DNA of 9,013 bases from an uncultured Eubacteriales bacterium (GTDB lineage Bacteria > Bacillota > Clostridia > Oscillospirales > Acutalibacteraceae). The notes beneath the pieces were generated by a model. The model worked only from the letters and a program-made list of their open reading frames with translations, searched no databases and had not been told where the DNA came from. Of the stretch, positions 1-4,977 are shown piece by piece (positions within the stretch are counted from its first letter, which is position 1; every line of letters begins with the position of its first letter). The stretch is taken from positions 1-9,013 of the forward strand of contig CAKSYX010000047.1 in assembly GCA_934525065.1 (NCBI GenBank). Reading direction: 5' to 3'. Position numbers and translations under genes: made by a program.

Positions 1-240
1 GCGGCAGTCCTGTCCGATTTCGGATTTGCACGGCGGAGATACTGCGTCATATGATTTACGGCGAACCGCCTCTCAGCCATGGTAACGGAAGCTTCCAAAG
101 GACAAAGGCAGCCGGCGGAACATGAGCCGTAAAGTGCTCGTCCGGACAATGCCGTTAGGCAGATTCCTTGGCGTTGTCGCTGTTGGTGTATTCCACGATA
201 TATCGGTGGCAACCGAAGTAACTGCCTCATTAACACAAAT
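1..240. other. GC-richer segment without a recognisable gene
   Basis: This stretch is visibly more GC-rich than the AT-rich spacer that follows and contains short stems such as GGCG/CGCC near 60-70 and a near-palindrome around 192-208. No frame gives a gene with a ribosome binding site. A minus-strand frame is open from an ATG at 228-230 to the window edge but has no Shine-Dalgarno. A plus-strand ATG at 122 gives only 51 codons, also without one. The sharp change in composition at about 230 and the lack of coding signal suggest the end of a repeat, a decayed mobile element or an unrecognised RNA. I could not assign it. Confidence 0.3.
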
Positions 241-241
241 T

Positions 242-340
242 AAAGAGCAAAAGACTGTATTTCATGAGACTCATTAGATAAAGCCTCATTAAAAATACAG
301 CCTTTATTTGTTACTTAAAGCAAAAACAACTTTGCTCTTT
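242..340. repeat. 10-bp inverted repeat enclosing the 255-300 hairpin
   Basis: AAAGAGCAAA at 242-251 is the exact reverse complement of TTTGCTCTTT at 331-340. The arms flank the hairpin at 255-300, giving a nested structure of about 100 nt. A smaller alternative stem, AGCAAA 319-324 with TTTGCT 331-336, shares the right arm. The structure lies at the junction between the GC-rich left edge and AT-rich spacer. It could be a composite terminator or the footprint of a small element; no target-site duplication was identified. Confidence 0.4.
255..300 (-). terminator. Terminator-like hairpin downstream of the DUF4234 gene
   Basis: CTGTATTT at 255-262 pairs with AAATACAG at 293-300, and ATGAG at 264-268 can extend the stem by pairing with CTCAT at 285-289. 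On the minus strand the stem is followed by a T-rich run (TCTTTTGCTCTTT), about 150 nt past the DUF4234 stop. On the plus strand it is followed by CCTTTATTTGTT, so it could act in both directions. The distance from the gene makes the assignment moderate. Confidence 0.45.
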
Positions 341-450
341 TCAGCCTATCTGTTTTCTGCTTTCTCGCGGTACATATGTACAGATTCAAAGCAGGGAAAG
401 CACTTTATGCATCCGAATACATAAACTCTCGTAATAGTTTTTGTTTGGTG

Positions 451-930
451 TCAACCTTTAACATTGAAGTCGGCATTAAGAAGATTTACAGCCTTGATTA
501 ACTTGTAAAGATAAACGAAGGGTCCCACAACTATAAGTAATCCCAGAACATTCCAAAGCCAATAATCAGTGGCACTGAATTTGAAATCAATACCGCGGCG
601 TGTAAGCTCCGCGCCAATCCTATTGCTTATTGTGTGATACCATACCATCGGATAGATACCAAGAGTAATCGGCGTGAGAATAAGAACCATGAGGAGATAA
701 TTCATGCTCCTCTTTCCGTCATAACGTCCGCAAACCGTGTTTACATCTTCAGTCATGCTGTACATAACAACAAGACCGTAAATGCCGAAAGTGATCAAAG
801 AAAGCAGAATAAGTTTAGCAAGGCCGCGGTCGGTTTTAAGCTGAGCAACCGGCATCTGATTTTGCTGATAAGGCTGTTGGGGCTGTGGCTGCTGTGTAGG
901 TTGTGTGTTGATGTTCGTATTTTCTTCCAT
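451..930 (-). CDS. DUF4234-type small membrane protein
   Basis: A 159-aa protein starting at the ATG at 928-930, with AAAGGAG (complement of 940-946) 9 nt upstream. Residues 1-30 are a hydrophilic Gln/Pro/Asn-rich tail with no signal peptide. Three or more membrane segments follow: about 37-58, 76-98 and 124-146. The paired motifs TFGIY (47-51) and TLGIY (89-93), each followed by an aromatic-rich helix, are typical of the DUF4234 family, whose function is unknown to me. The Pro/Gln-rich cytoplasmic tail is common in this family. It is transcribed alone from a consensus promoter, with no partner gene. Family call from recognised motifs; function not assigned. Confidence 0.7.
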   Translation of the reverse strand: MEENTNINTQPTQQPQPQQPYQQNQMPVAQLKTDRGLAKLILLSLITFGIYGLVVMYSMTEDVNTVCGRYDGKRSMNYLLMVLILTPITLGIYPMVWYHTISNRIGAELTRRGIDFKFSATDYWLWNVLGLLIVVGPFVYLYKLIKAVNLLNADFNVKG

Positions 931-961
931 TTCTTTATTCTCCTTTGAGCTTTTTTATATT

Positions 962-988
962 GCAAAGAAACGATCTATTATTCTTTGC
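962..988 (-). promoter_or_regulatory. 8-bp inverted repeat at the DUF4234 transcription start
   Basis: GCAAAGAA at 962-969 and TTCTTTGC at 981-988 form a perfect inverted repeat with an 11-nt spacer. It begins at the predicted transcription start. It could be a repressor operator just downstream of the promoter or a 5' mRNA hairpin. The sequence alone does not decide. Confidence 0.45.
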
Positions 989-994
989 TGTCCG

Positions 995-1023
995 ATTATA
1001 CATGATTATTGTTATCTTGTCAA
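995..1023 (-). promoter_or_regulatory. Consensus sigma-A promoter for the DUF4234 gene
   Basis: Read on the minus strand, TTGACA (complement of 1018-1023) and TATAAT (complement of 995-1000) are separated by exactly 17 bp. Both hexamers are perfect. Transcription should start near 988, leaving a leader of about 57 nt before the ATG. Confidence 0.85.
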
Positions 1024-1263
1024 TATAAACCGCTGTTTTAATTTTATTTTTTTGATATTGGTTGATTTTATATGCCTGACTTCGGCACTTTACGGCACTG
1101 TTCTTCATCTTTTCAAAACGTAGCAATCATGCTGAGATTGTTACCGGCATTCAGTCCTACGTTCATACATAATTTGAACATATTTCGTAAGTATAACAAC
1201 CAAGCTGTCTGATAATTCAAACAACAAACACCGCCGGAACGAGTTTTCCTCGTACACAAAAAT

Positions 1264-1293
1264 AAAGCCTGCCGCAATTAAACGACAGGCTTT
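1264..1293 (-). terminator. Rho-independent terminator of the perR-rubrerythrin-rubredoxin operon
   Basis: The arms at 1264-1274 and 1283-1293 form an 11-bp stem (AAAGCCTG core, one G-T pair) with an 8-nt loop. On the minus strand it is followed by ATTTTTGTGT. It begins 11 nt past the rubredoxin stop. Confidence 0.9.
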
Positions 1294-1304
1294 GACTTTA
1301 TCGC

Positions 1305-1457
1305 TTATTCTTCCTCAAAAGCGTCCTTGCCAAGTCCGCACCAGGGGCAGACCCAATCTTCGGGAAGGTCCTCCCAGGCAGTGCCGGGAGCTACGCCGTT
1401 TTCGGGATCGCCGAGCTCGGAATCATAGACATAGCCGCAAGGGCAAACGTGTTTCAT
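1305..1457 (-). CDS. Rubredoxin, 50 aa, with a C-x-C first knuckle
   Basis: Starts at the ATG at 1455-1457, with GGAGG (complement of 1466-1470) 8 nt upstream. The 50-aa product has the rubredoxin layout: GYVYD (8-12), GDPENGVAPGT (16-26), the acidic EDLPEDWVCP block and a second CPWCG knuckle (37-41), ending KDAFEEE. Rubredoxin is a small cytoplasmic one-iron electron carrier. Here it probably feeds electrons to the rubrerythrin encoded just upstream, 24 nt away in the same operon. Oddity: the first metal-binding knuckle reads C5-P6-C7-G8, one residue shorter than the usual C-x-x-C-G. All four cysteines (5, 7, 37, 40) are still present. Length is close to the usual 52-54 aa. Family identity is very secure; the effect of the short knuckle is unknown. 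Confidence 0.93.
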   Translation of the reverse strand: MKHVCPCGYVYDSELGDPENGVAPGTAWEDLPEDWVCPWCGLGKDAFEEE

Positions 1458-1481
1458 ATTGCGTTCCTCCGTGGTTTTTAA

Positions 1482-2012
1482 TTATTTGAAATATCTGTTG
1501 AGAAGTCCCTCAAAGGCTTTTCCGTGTCTTGCTTCGTCGCGGGCCATTTCATGAACGGTGTCGTGGATAGCGTCAAGGCCGAGCTCCTTTGCCTTCTTTG
1601 CAAGCTCGGTTTTGCCGAGGGTTGCGCCGTTTTCGGCAGCTACTCTCATTTCAAGGTTCTTCTTGGTGCTGTCGGTGATAACTTCGCCGAGAAGCTCAGC
1701 AAACTTTGCTGCGTGCTCTGCTTCTTCAAAAGCAGCCTTTTCCCAGTAAAGGCCGATTTCCGGATAGCCTTCTCTGTGAGCAACTCTTGCCATTGCAAGA
1801 TACATTCCGACCTCGCTGCATTCACCTGCAAAGTTCTCGCGAAGTCCCTGAAGAATCTCCTCCGGTGCGTCCTTTGCAACGCCGACGATGTGTTCGGCAG
1901 CCCAACCGAGGGTTCCCTCTTCGCGCTCCTTCATTTTTGCGCCGCAGATGGGGCATACGTCAATGGGCTCGTCGCTTTCATAACCGCATACAGGACAATA
2001 ATACTTTTTCAT
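1482..2012 (-). CDS. Reverse rubrerythrin (N-terminal rubredoxin-like domain, then diiron domain)
   Basis: A 176-aa protein. I chose the ATG at 2010-2012 because GGAGG (complement of 2021-2025) lies 8 nt upstream and translation then begins directly with MKKYYCPVCGY; the frame is open further upstream, but that part overlaps perR. Residues 1-27 are a rubredoxin-like iron site (C6, C9, C20, C23). Residues about 55-176 are a ferritin-like four-helix diiron domain with ligand candidates E64, the E97-x-x-H100 pair, E127 and the E160-x-x-H163 pair. In classical rubrerythrin the rubredoxin domain is C-terminal, so this is the 'reverse' architecture known from clostridia. The expected role is reduction of hydrogen peroxide to water in the cytoplasm with NADH-derived electrons. 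It is co-transcribed with the PerR-like repressor (22 nt upstream) and rubredoxin (24 nt downstream). High confidence in family; the electron donor is inferred. Confidence 0.92.
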   Translation of the reverse strand: MKKYYCPVCGYESDEPIDVCPICGAKMKEREEGTLGWAAEHIVGVAKDAPEEILQGLRENFAGECSEVGMYLAMARVAHREGYPEIGLYWEKAAFEEAEHAAKFAELLGEVITDSTKKNLEMRVAAENGATLGKTELAKKAKELGLDAIHDTVHEMARDEARHGKAFEGLLNRYFK

Positions 2013-2034
2013 TTTGAATACCTCCGATAAAAAT

Positions 2035-2427
2035 TTATGATTGTTCTTTTTGCTCCTTGGCCTTGCATTCGGGGCAGATTCCGAAAAGCTGCAGGTTGCA
2101 GGAACGTATTTCTCCTTCAAAATCCTTGAAGAGCGTGCACAGCCCGCCGCTCGGCAAAGCATGAAGGTCGATTATCCTTTTGCAGGCAAGGCAGTTGAAG
2201 TGATAATGCTCGCTTGTGTCGGCGTCAAAGCGGTCTCCCGAATCCGTGTGGAAGCGGATAAGCTCCCCTTCGCTTTCGAGCACCCTGAGGTTACGGTAAA
2301 CCGTTGCAAGGCTCAAAGCCGGGTATTCGGCCTTGAGGTCAAGAAAAAGCTGTTCCGCAGACGGATGGTCTTTCCTTGAGCGAAGCGAAGCGAGAATTGC
2401 TTCACGCTGGCGACTGTTCCTGAGCAT
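2035..2427 (-). CDS. perR: PerR-like peroxide-sensing Fur-family repressor
   Basis: A 130-aa protein with GGAG (complement of 2436-2439) about 9 nt before the ATG at 2425-2427. Residues 1-60 are a winged-helix DNA-binding domain (core LATVYRNLRVLESEGEL). The C-terminal half binds metal and dimerises. Zinc-site cysteines are C79/C82 and C118/C121. The regulatory-site ligands known from Bacillus PerR (His, Asp, His, His, Asp) align with H21, D68, H74, H76 and D87. The Asp at position 68, in GDRFDADTSEHYHF, favours PerR over Fur or Zur. The N-terminal helix is shorter than in B. subtilis. As first gene of an operon with rubrerythrin and rubredoxin, it most likely represses itself and them until peroxide oxidises a ligand histidine. 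The Fur-family call is near certain; the PerR subtype is likely. Confidence 0.88.
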   Translation of the reverse strand: MLRNSRQREAILASLRSRKDHPSAEQLFLDLKAEYPALSLATVYRNLRVLESEGELIRFHTDSGDRFDADTSEHYHFNCLACKRIIDLHALPSGGLCTLFKDFEGEIRSCNLQLFGICPECKAKEQKEQS

Positions 2428-2444
2428 TTGTTCAACTCCTTTTC

Positions 2445-2463
2445 AATAACGATAATCGTTATT
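2445..2463. promoter_or_regulatory. Perfect 19-bp palindromic PerR/Fur-type operator
   Basis: AATAACGATAATCGTTATT is a perfect 9-1-9 palindrome. It sits just downstream of the perR -10 box and covers the expected transcription start. Size, AT-richness and place fit a Fur-superfamily box. It is not identical to the classical PerR (TTATAAT) or Fur (GATAAT) half sites. A second ATAATCG word at 2470-2476 repeats that at 2452-2458, 18 bp apart. Autoregulation of the operon is inferred. Confidence 0.75.
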
Positions 2464-2466
2464 ATT

Positions 2467-2494
2467 ATTATAATCGCTTTTTCGGATTTGTCAA
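2467..2494 (-). promoter_or_regulatory. Consensus sigma-A promoter of the perR operon
   Basis: On the minus strand TTGACA (complement of 2489-2494) and TATAAT (complement of 2467-2472) are both perfect, with a 16-bp spacer. Such a strong promoter fits a unit held down by the overlapping operator at 2445-2463. Confidence 0.85.
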
Positions 2495-2532
2495 GTCCTT
2501 TTTCAAAATTTTTCGGACTTTTATAAAACAAA

Positions 2533-2561
2533 AAGTCTGCACTCGTTAAGAATACAGACTT
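2533..2561 (-). terminator. Terminator of the HAD phosphatase gene
   Basis: AAGTCTG (2533-2539) pairs with CAGACTT (2555-2561). On the minus strand the stem is followed by TTTGTTTT. It lies 27 nt past the HAD stop and separates that gene from the perR promoter. Confidence 0.75.
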
Positions 2562-2588
2562 ATATAAAACGAAGCCTAAAAACTCACA

Positions 2589-3293
2589 TCAATTTAGTTC
2601 AAAAAAACCAAACAATTCACGAAGGTCGCGAATCTCTTTTTTGATCGGCAGAGAAAGCGCATTGTCCTCGCCCTTCGGATTGAGCCAAACGCAGTCAAGC
2701 CCAACTCCGCAGGCGCCCTTGATGTCAGAGCCGTAGGAATCACCGATGACAAGGAGCTTTTCTTTGTCCTTTTCATCAATATGCTCAAAAACATACTCAA
2801 AAAATGCGGCTTGCGGTTTTTGCGACCCAACGGTTTCGGAAACAAACAGACCGTCAAGGAAGCGGTCAAGTCCGCTTTTTGAAAGGCGCTTTTTCTGCGT
2901 TTCGGCAACTCCGTTGGTGATTATATAGATTTTATAGCCCTCGTCCTTGAGTCTTTCGCAAAGCTCAATTGCCCCGTCAAGCAGATACTCCCCTTCTCCG
3001 AGATAGGAGAGATATGTGTCGGCAATGTAGCTGAGACTCAAATCGGTATGAAATTCGCGCTTTTTGAAAAGGTCGGCAAAGCGCGCGGTGCGAAGCTCGG
3101 CCTTTGTAACCTCTCCGCGTTCAAACGCCTGCCAATAGGCAAGGTTGATTGCGCTGTACTGCTTTACAACCTCTTCGGTGACATTCATTCCGATTTCGGT
3201 CAGTACACGGCTCAAGGCCTTTTCCTCGGCCGTGTCAAAATCAAGCAAGGTATTGTCTGCGTCAAAGAGCAGCGTTGTGTACTTTTTTTCCAT
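2589..3293 (-). CDS. HAD-superfamily phosphatase, YjjG-type (noncanonical pyrimidine nucleotidase-like)
   Basis: A 234-aa cytoplasmic hydrolase. I start it at the ATG at 3291-3293, because GGAGG (complement of 3302-3306) is 8 nt upstream; the GTG nine bases further out lies within that site. All four HAD motifs are present: nucleophile D11 and acid/base D13 in FDADNT, T126-N127 in IITNG, K159 in SQKP, and the metal ligands D185/D190 in GDSYGSD. A helical cap about 20-100 places it in the HAD-IA group. The ERGEVTKAELRTARF cap stretch and overall length match YjjG-family nucleotidases, which dephosphorylate pyrimidine and modified nucleotides. Transcribed alone, divergently from the DUF4364 gene. 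Fold certain, substrate inferred from family resemblance. Confidence 0.85.
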   Translation of the reverse strand: MEKKYTTLLFDADNTLLDFDTAEEKALSRVLTEIGMNVTEEVVKQYSAINLAYWQAFERGEVTKAELRTARFADLFKKREFHTDLSLSYIADTYLSYLGEGEYLLDGAIELCERLKDEGYKIYIITNGVAETQKKRLSKSGLDRFLDGLFVSETVGSQKPQAAFFEYVFEHIDEKDKEKLLVIGDSYGSDIKGACGVGLDCVWLNPKGEDNALSLPIKKEIRDLRELFGFFELN

Positions 3294-3324
3294 TGTACGC
3301 ACCTCCGGAAAATCATTACGCTAT

Positions 3325-3353
3325 ATTTTAAAACAAGGCGCGGCTTCTGTCAA
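3325..3353 (-). promoter_or_regulatory. Sigma-A promoter for the HAD phosphatase gene
   Basis: On the minus strand TTGACA (complement of 3348-3353) and TAAAAT (complement of 3325-3330) are spaced by 17 bp. The start would be near 3318, giving a leader of about 25 nt. Confidence 0.75.
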
Positions 3354-3413
3354 GCTTTGTTCCAAAGCGGCGACGATTAAATTTATATTACATTTTTGTC
3401 GAAATACTTTCAT

Positions 3414-3443
3414 TTGCCGTTTTTTTGTGGTAATATATATCAT
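3414..3443 (+). promoter_or_regulatory. Possible weak promoter for the DUF4364 gene
   Basis: TTGCCG (3414-3419) followed by TATCAT (3438-3443) at 18 bp, or by TATATC (3436-3441) at 16 bp, is the best match in the divergent spacer. Neither is close to consensus, so exact placement is uncertain. Confidence 0.35.
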
Positions 3444-3465
3444 GTGTATTTATAGATTTAGATTG

Positions 3466-3492
3466 TTGCAGCAATAGGCTTTTCTGCTGCAA
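3466..3492 (+). promoter_or_regulatory. 5' leader hairpin before the DUF4364 gene
   Basis: TTGCAGCA (3466-3473) and TGCTGCAA (3485-3492) form a perfect 8-bp stem with an 11-nt loop. It ends 4 nt before the GGAGG at 3497-3501. It may protect the mRNA 5' end, influence ribosome access, or be an operator. Confidence 0.45.
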
Positions 3493-3509
3493 ATACGGAG
3501 GATATATAA

Positions 3510-4070
3510 ATGGAACAGGAACAAAGTGCTTTCAGCGAAGGCATTGCTCCCGGCGGACTGAGAGACAAGCCGCAAATCAAGCTGCTTGTCTGCTACCTGC
3601 TGAAAATGCTTGACAAAAGTCTGACCCGCAGCCAAATCAATGAAATTTTTCAGGAATACCCGGTTGCAAATTATTTTGAGGTCAATGAGGCTCTCAGTGA
3701 ACTCATCAAAAACGGCATGATCCACAGCGACCTCGGCGAGGACGACGAAATTCTCACCATAACCCACAAGGCGAAGTATGAGGTCGGCGTCATTGAGCGT
3801 TCACTGCCGAAATCTATCCGTGAAAAATCCGTCAGCACGGCATTGAGGATCCTTTCAAGAGAAAAAATTCAAAACGAATGTGAATGCTCGGTTGAAGAGC
3901 GGGACGGCGGCTACCGCGTCAGCTTTGCAATCGGCGACGTCGGCGTTGAGCTTTTGCGGCTTTCCGTTTTTGTTGCAGATTTTTCTCAGGTTGAAATTGT
4001 AAAAAAGAATTTTTTTGACAATGCCGCGGCACTCTATTCTGACATAATCTCAACTCTCACCGTTGAATAA
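3510..4070 (+). CDS. DUF4364 family protein (probable winged-helix regulator)
   Basis: A 186-aa soluble protein with GGAGG (3497-3501) 8 nt before the ATG. The N-terminal part (about 20-95) looks like a winged helix: a helix KLLVCYLLKML, LTRSQINEIF, the NYFEVNEALSELIKNGMI recognition region and a wing ending ILTITHKAKYEV. The remaining half is mixed alpha/beta. The pattern, order and length match DUF4364, a family mainly of Clostridia with presumed transcriptional-regulator character. It is followed after 21 nt by a membrane-anchored protein, probably co-transcribed. Target genes are not evident. Family call from recognised pattern; DNA-binding role inferred. Confidence 0.75.
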   Translation: MEQEQSAFSEGIAPGGLRDKPQIKLLVCYLLKMLDKSLTRSQINEIFQEYPVANYFEVNEALSELIKNGMIHSDLGEDDEILTITHKAKYEVGVIERSLPKSIREKSVSTALRILSREKIQNECECSVEERDGGYRVSFAIGDVGVELLRLSVFVADFSQVEIVKKNFFDNAAALYSDIISTLTVE

Positions 4071-4091
4071 GGTTACGGAGGTTACATATCA

Positions 4092-4529
4092 ATGAAAAAA
4101 TTTCTTGCTTTTTTTTCTGTTGTTGTCATTCTTTTTGCCGCTGTCGGCGGATTGTATCTCAAGTATATCCATCAGTCCGAATACAACGTTTTTGTTGAAA
4201 GCTATGCCCACGGCAAAATGACCCTTGAGGGCGGCGGAGAAAAGGACGGCACGGCGAAAAAATTCCGCGTAACGTGCAAAAAGGGCAAAACCGTTACCGT
4301 CAAAATTGCTCCCGAGCGCACCAAAAAAGCCTACTATGACCTTGCGCATTTCACGGTCAACGGCGTTGACCTGACGGATGAGGTCAAGGATTCGCTTGAA
4401 TATGAATTCACGGTTGAAAAAAAGACGAACATCGTTGCAACCTTCAAAAAGGGCAGGAAGCCCTCTTCAAAAACCAAGACAACTTCAAAAGCAACAAAGG
4501 CCGCCTCAACTTCAAGGAGCGCGGATTGA
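4092..4529 (+). CDS. Membrane-anchored protein with an InlB-B-repeat-like domain and basic tail
   Basis: A 145-aa protein with GGAGG (4077-4081) 10 nt before the ATG. Residues about 3-24 are a single hydrophobic helix after MKK, either signal peptide or uncleaved anchor; no lipobox cysteine. Residues about 55-120 resemble one divergent InlB B-repeat/bacterial-repeat unit: a lysine-rich strand KTVTVKIAPE, then HFTVNGVDLTDEV, YEFTVEKKTNIVATFKKG, in the order seen in such beta-rich surface modules. Residues about 121-145 are a low-complexity Ser/Thr/Lys tail, likely disordered and positively charged, which could contact wall polymers. It lies 21 nt after the DUF4364 gene. The domain call is tentative and no function is assigned. 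Confidence 0.55.
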   Translation: MKKFLAFFSVVVILFAAVGGLYLKYIHQSEYNVFVESYAHGKMTLEGGGEKDGTAKKFRVTCKKGKTVTVKIAPERTKKAYYDLAHFTVNGVDLTDEVKDSLEYEFTVEKKTNIVATFKKGRKPSSKTKTTSKATKAASTSRSAD

Positions 4530-4542
4530 TTCTCCTCATAAG

Positions 4543-4593
4543 ACTGCATTGTGCAGATTCAATAATTTTGCGGTGATATTTTGTGCAGTTTTT
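4543..4593 (+). terminator. Weak candidate terminator after the DUF4364 operon
   Basis: ACTGCA (4543-4548) can pair with TGCAGT (4584-4589), which runs into TTTT. A smaller local hairpin, CTGCA/TGCAG at 4544-4556, competes with it. The stem is short and the loop long, so this is only a candidate. Confidence 0.3.
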
Positions 4594-4622
4594 CATGACA
4601 ATGCCGTTTTTTGAAATAACTG

Positions 4623-4651
4623 TTGACAAACACATCAAGCCGCGATATAAT
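4623..4651 (+). promoter_or_regulatory. Perfect sigma-A promoter upstream of the lysine riboswitch
   Basis: TTGACA (4623-4628) and TATAAT (4646-4651) are both exact and separated by 17 bp. Transcription should start near 4658, so the lysine aptamer begins about 17 nt into the RNA. No operator-like repeat overlaps it; control seems to lie in the leader. Confidence 0.9.
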
Positions 4652-4674
4652 CAAGTCAAATTTAAGACAGCACC

Positions 4675-4843
4675 TGATAGAGGATGCGGATGAGATGAGT
4701 ACCTCACGATTTAATGCCGGCAAGCATTCGTGAGCGAAAGGTGATTCCGCCGAAGTTTTCAAGCCGGTTGCCGCCGGGTGGGAGCTGGGGTTGCGTTTAA
4801 CAGACGCCGCACTGTCATATAGTTTTTATATGGAGCGCTATCA
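4675..4843 (+). promoter_or_regulatory. Lysine riboswitch (L box) aptamer
   Basis: A cis-acting RNA that binds lysine. Helix P1 is closed by TGATAG (4675-4680) and CTATCA (4838-4843). The conserved L-box blocks appear in order: ATAGAGGATGCGG after P1, ATGAGTA, GCGAAAGG (4734-4741), CCGCCGAAG (4747-4755), GAGCTGGGG, then CTGTCAT (4812-4818), a small AT hairpin, and GGAGCGCTATC. The last part closely follows the B. subtilis lysC leader arrangement. It precedes an amino-acid ABC importer, so the regulon is lysine uptake. With lysine bound, P1 is stable and the downstream terminator can form. Confidence 0.95.
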
Positions 4844-4898
4844 TTAAGTAATATTTTCGCTATTTTAAAGTAAAGTAACGAACTTAAAGCCTGTGATA
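4839..4898 (+). promoter_or_regulatory. Predicted antiterminator of the lysine riboswitch
   Basis: TATCATTAAGT (4839-4849), which includes most of the P1 3' strand, is complementary to ACTTAA (4882-4887) and TGATA (4894-4898), an 11-bp pairing with a 6-nt bulge. It would sequester nearly the whole 5' arm of the terminator (4887-4895) and cannot coexist with P1. This gives expression without lysine. Pairing read by eye, not computed. Confidence 0.65.
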
Positions 4899-4936
4899 CC
4901 TCATTAAAAAAGGTGCGCAGGCTTAAATTTTTATTT
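4887..4936 (+). terminator. Riboswitch-controlled terminator
   Basis: AAGCCTGTG (4887-4895) pairs with CGCAGGCTT (4916-4924), nine pairs including one G-T. An inner ACCT/AGGT segment extends the stem. The run AAATTTTTATTTT follows immediately. Its 5' arm overlaps the antiterminator, as expected for transcriptional attenuation by lysine. Confidence 0.9.
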
Positions 4937-4939
4937 TCA

Positions 4940-4957
4940 CGGGCAAAGCCCGAATTT
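4940..4957 (+). terminator. Second small GC hairpin with T-run in the lysine leader
   Basis: CGGGC (4940-4944), loop AAA, GCCCG (4948-4952), then AATTTTT. The stem is only 5 bp but all G-C, and it ends 12 nt before the AGGAG ribosome site. It may be a backup terminator, or a hairpin left at the mRNA 5' side near the ribosome site. Confidence 0.4.
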
Positions 4958-4977
4958 TTGAAACAGGAGTGTTTTGT

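Noticed and set aside
195..225. GGTGGCAACCG, resembling a T-box sequence
   Set aside because: The core has an extra base compared with the TGGNACC T-box core, and there is no specifier stem or downstream aminoacyl-tRNA or amino-acid gene on that strand.
122..277. 51-codon plus-strand frame starting at an ATG
   Set aside because: No ribosome site, and its end runs through the hairpin at 255-300; unlikely to be translated.
370..381. GTACATATGTAC, a 12-bp palindrome
   Set aside because: It is not near a promoter or gene start and could easily be chance in AT-rich spacer.
1239..1253. ACGAG/CTCGT small hairpin past the rubredoxin terminator
   Set aside because: The 5-bp stem lacks a T-run and adds nothing to the strong terminator at 1264-1293.
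1524..2030. 168-codon plus-strand reading frame
   Set aside because: It lies antisense across the rubrerythrin gene, is cysteine- and phenylalanine-rich, and lacks a ribosome site. The minus-strand gene has clear domains.
2013..2162. N-terminal extension of rubrerythrin
   Set aside because: It runs into the perR coding sequence, and the strong GGAGG at 2021-2025 points to the ATG at 2010-2012.
4969..4977. Upstream GTG start for the binding protein
   Set aside because: It overlaps the AGGAG ribosome site; the ATG at 4978 has ideal spacing and begins a normal lipoprotein signal peptide.
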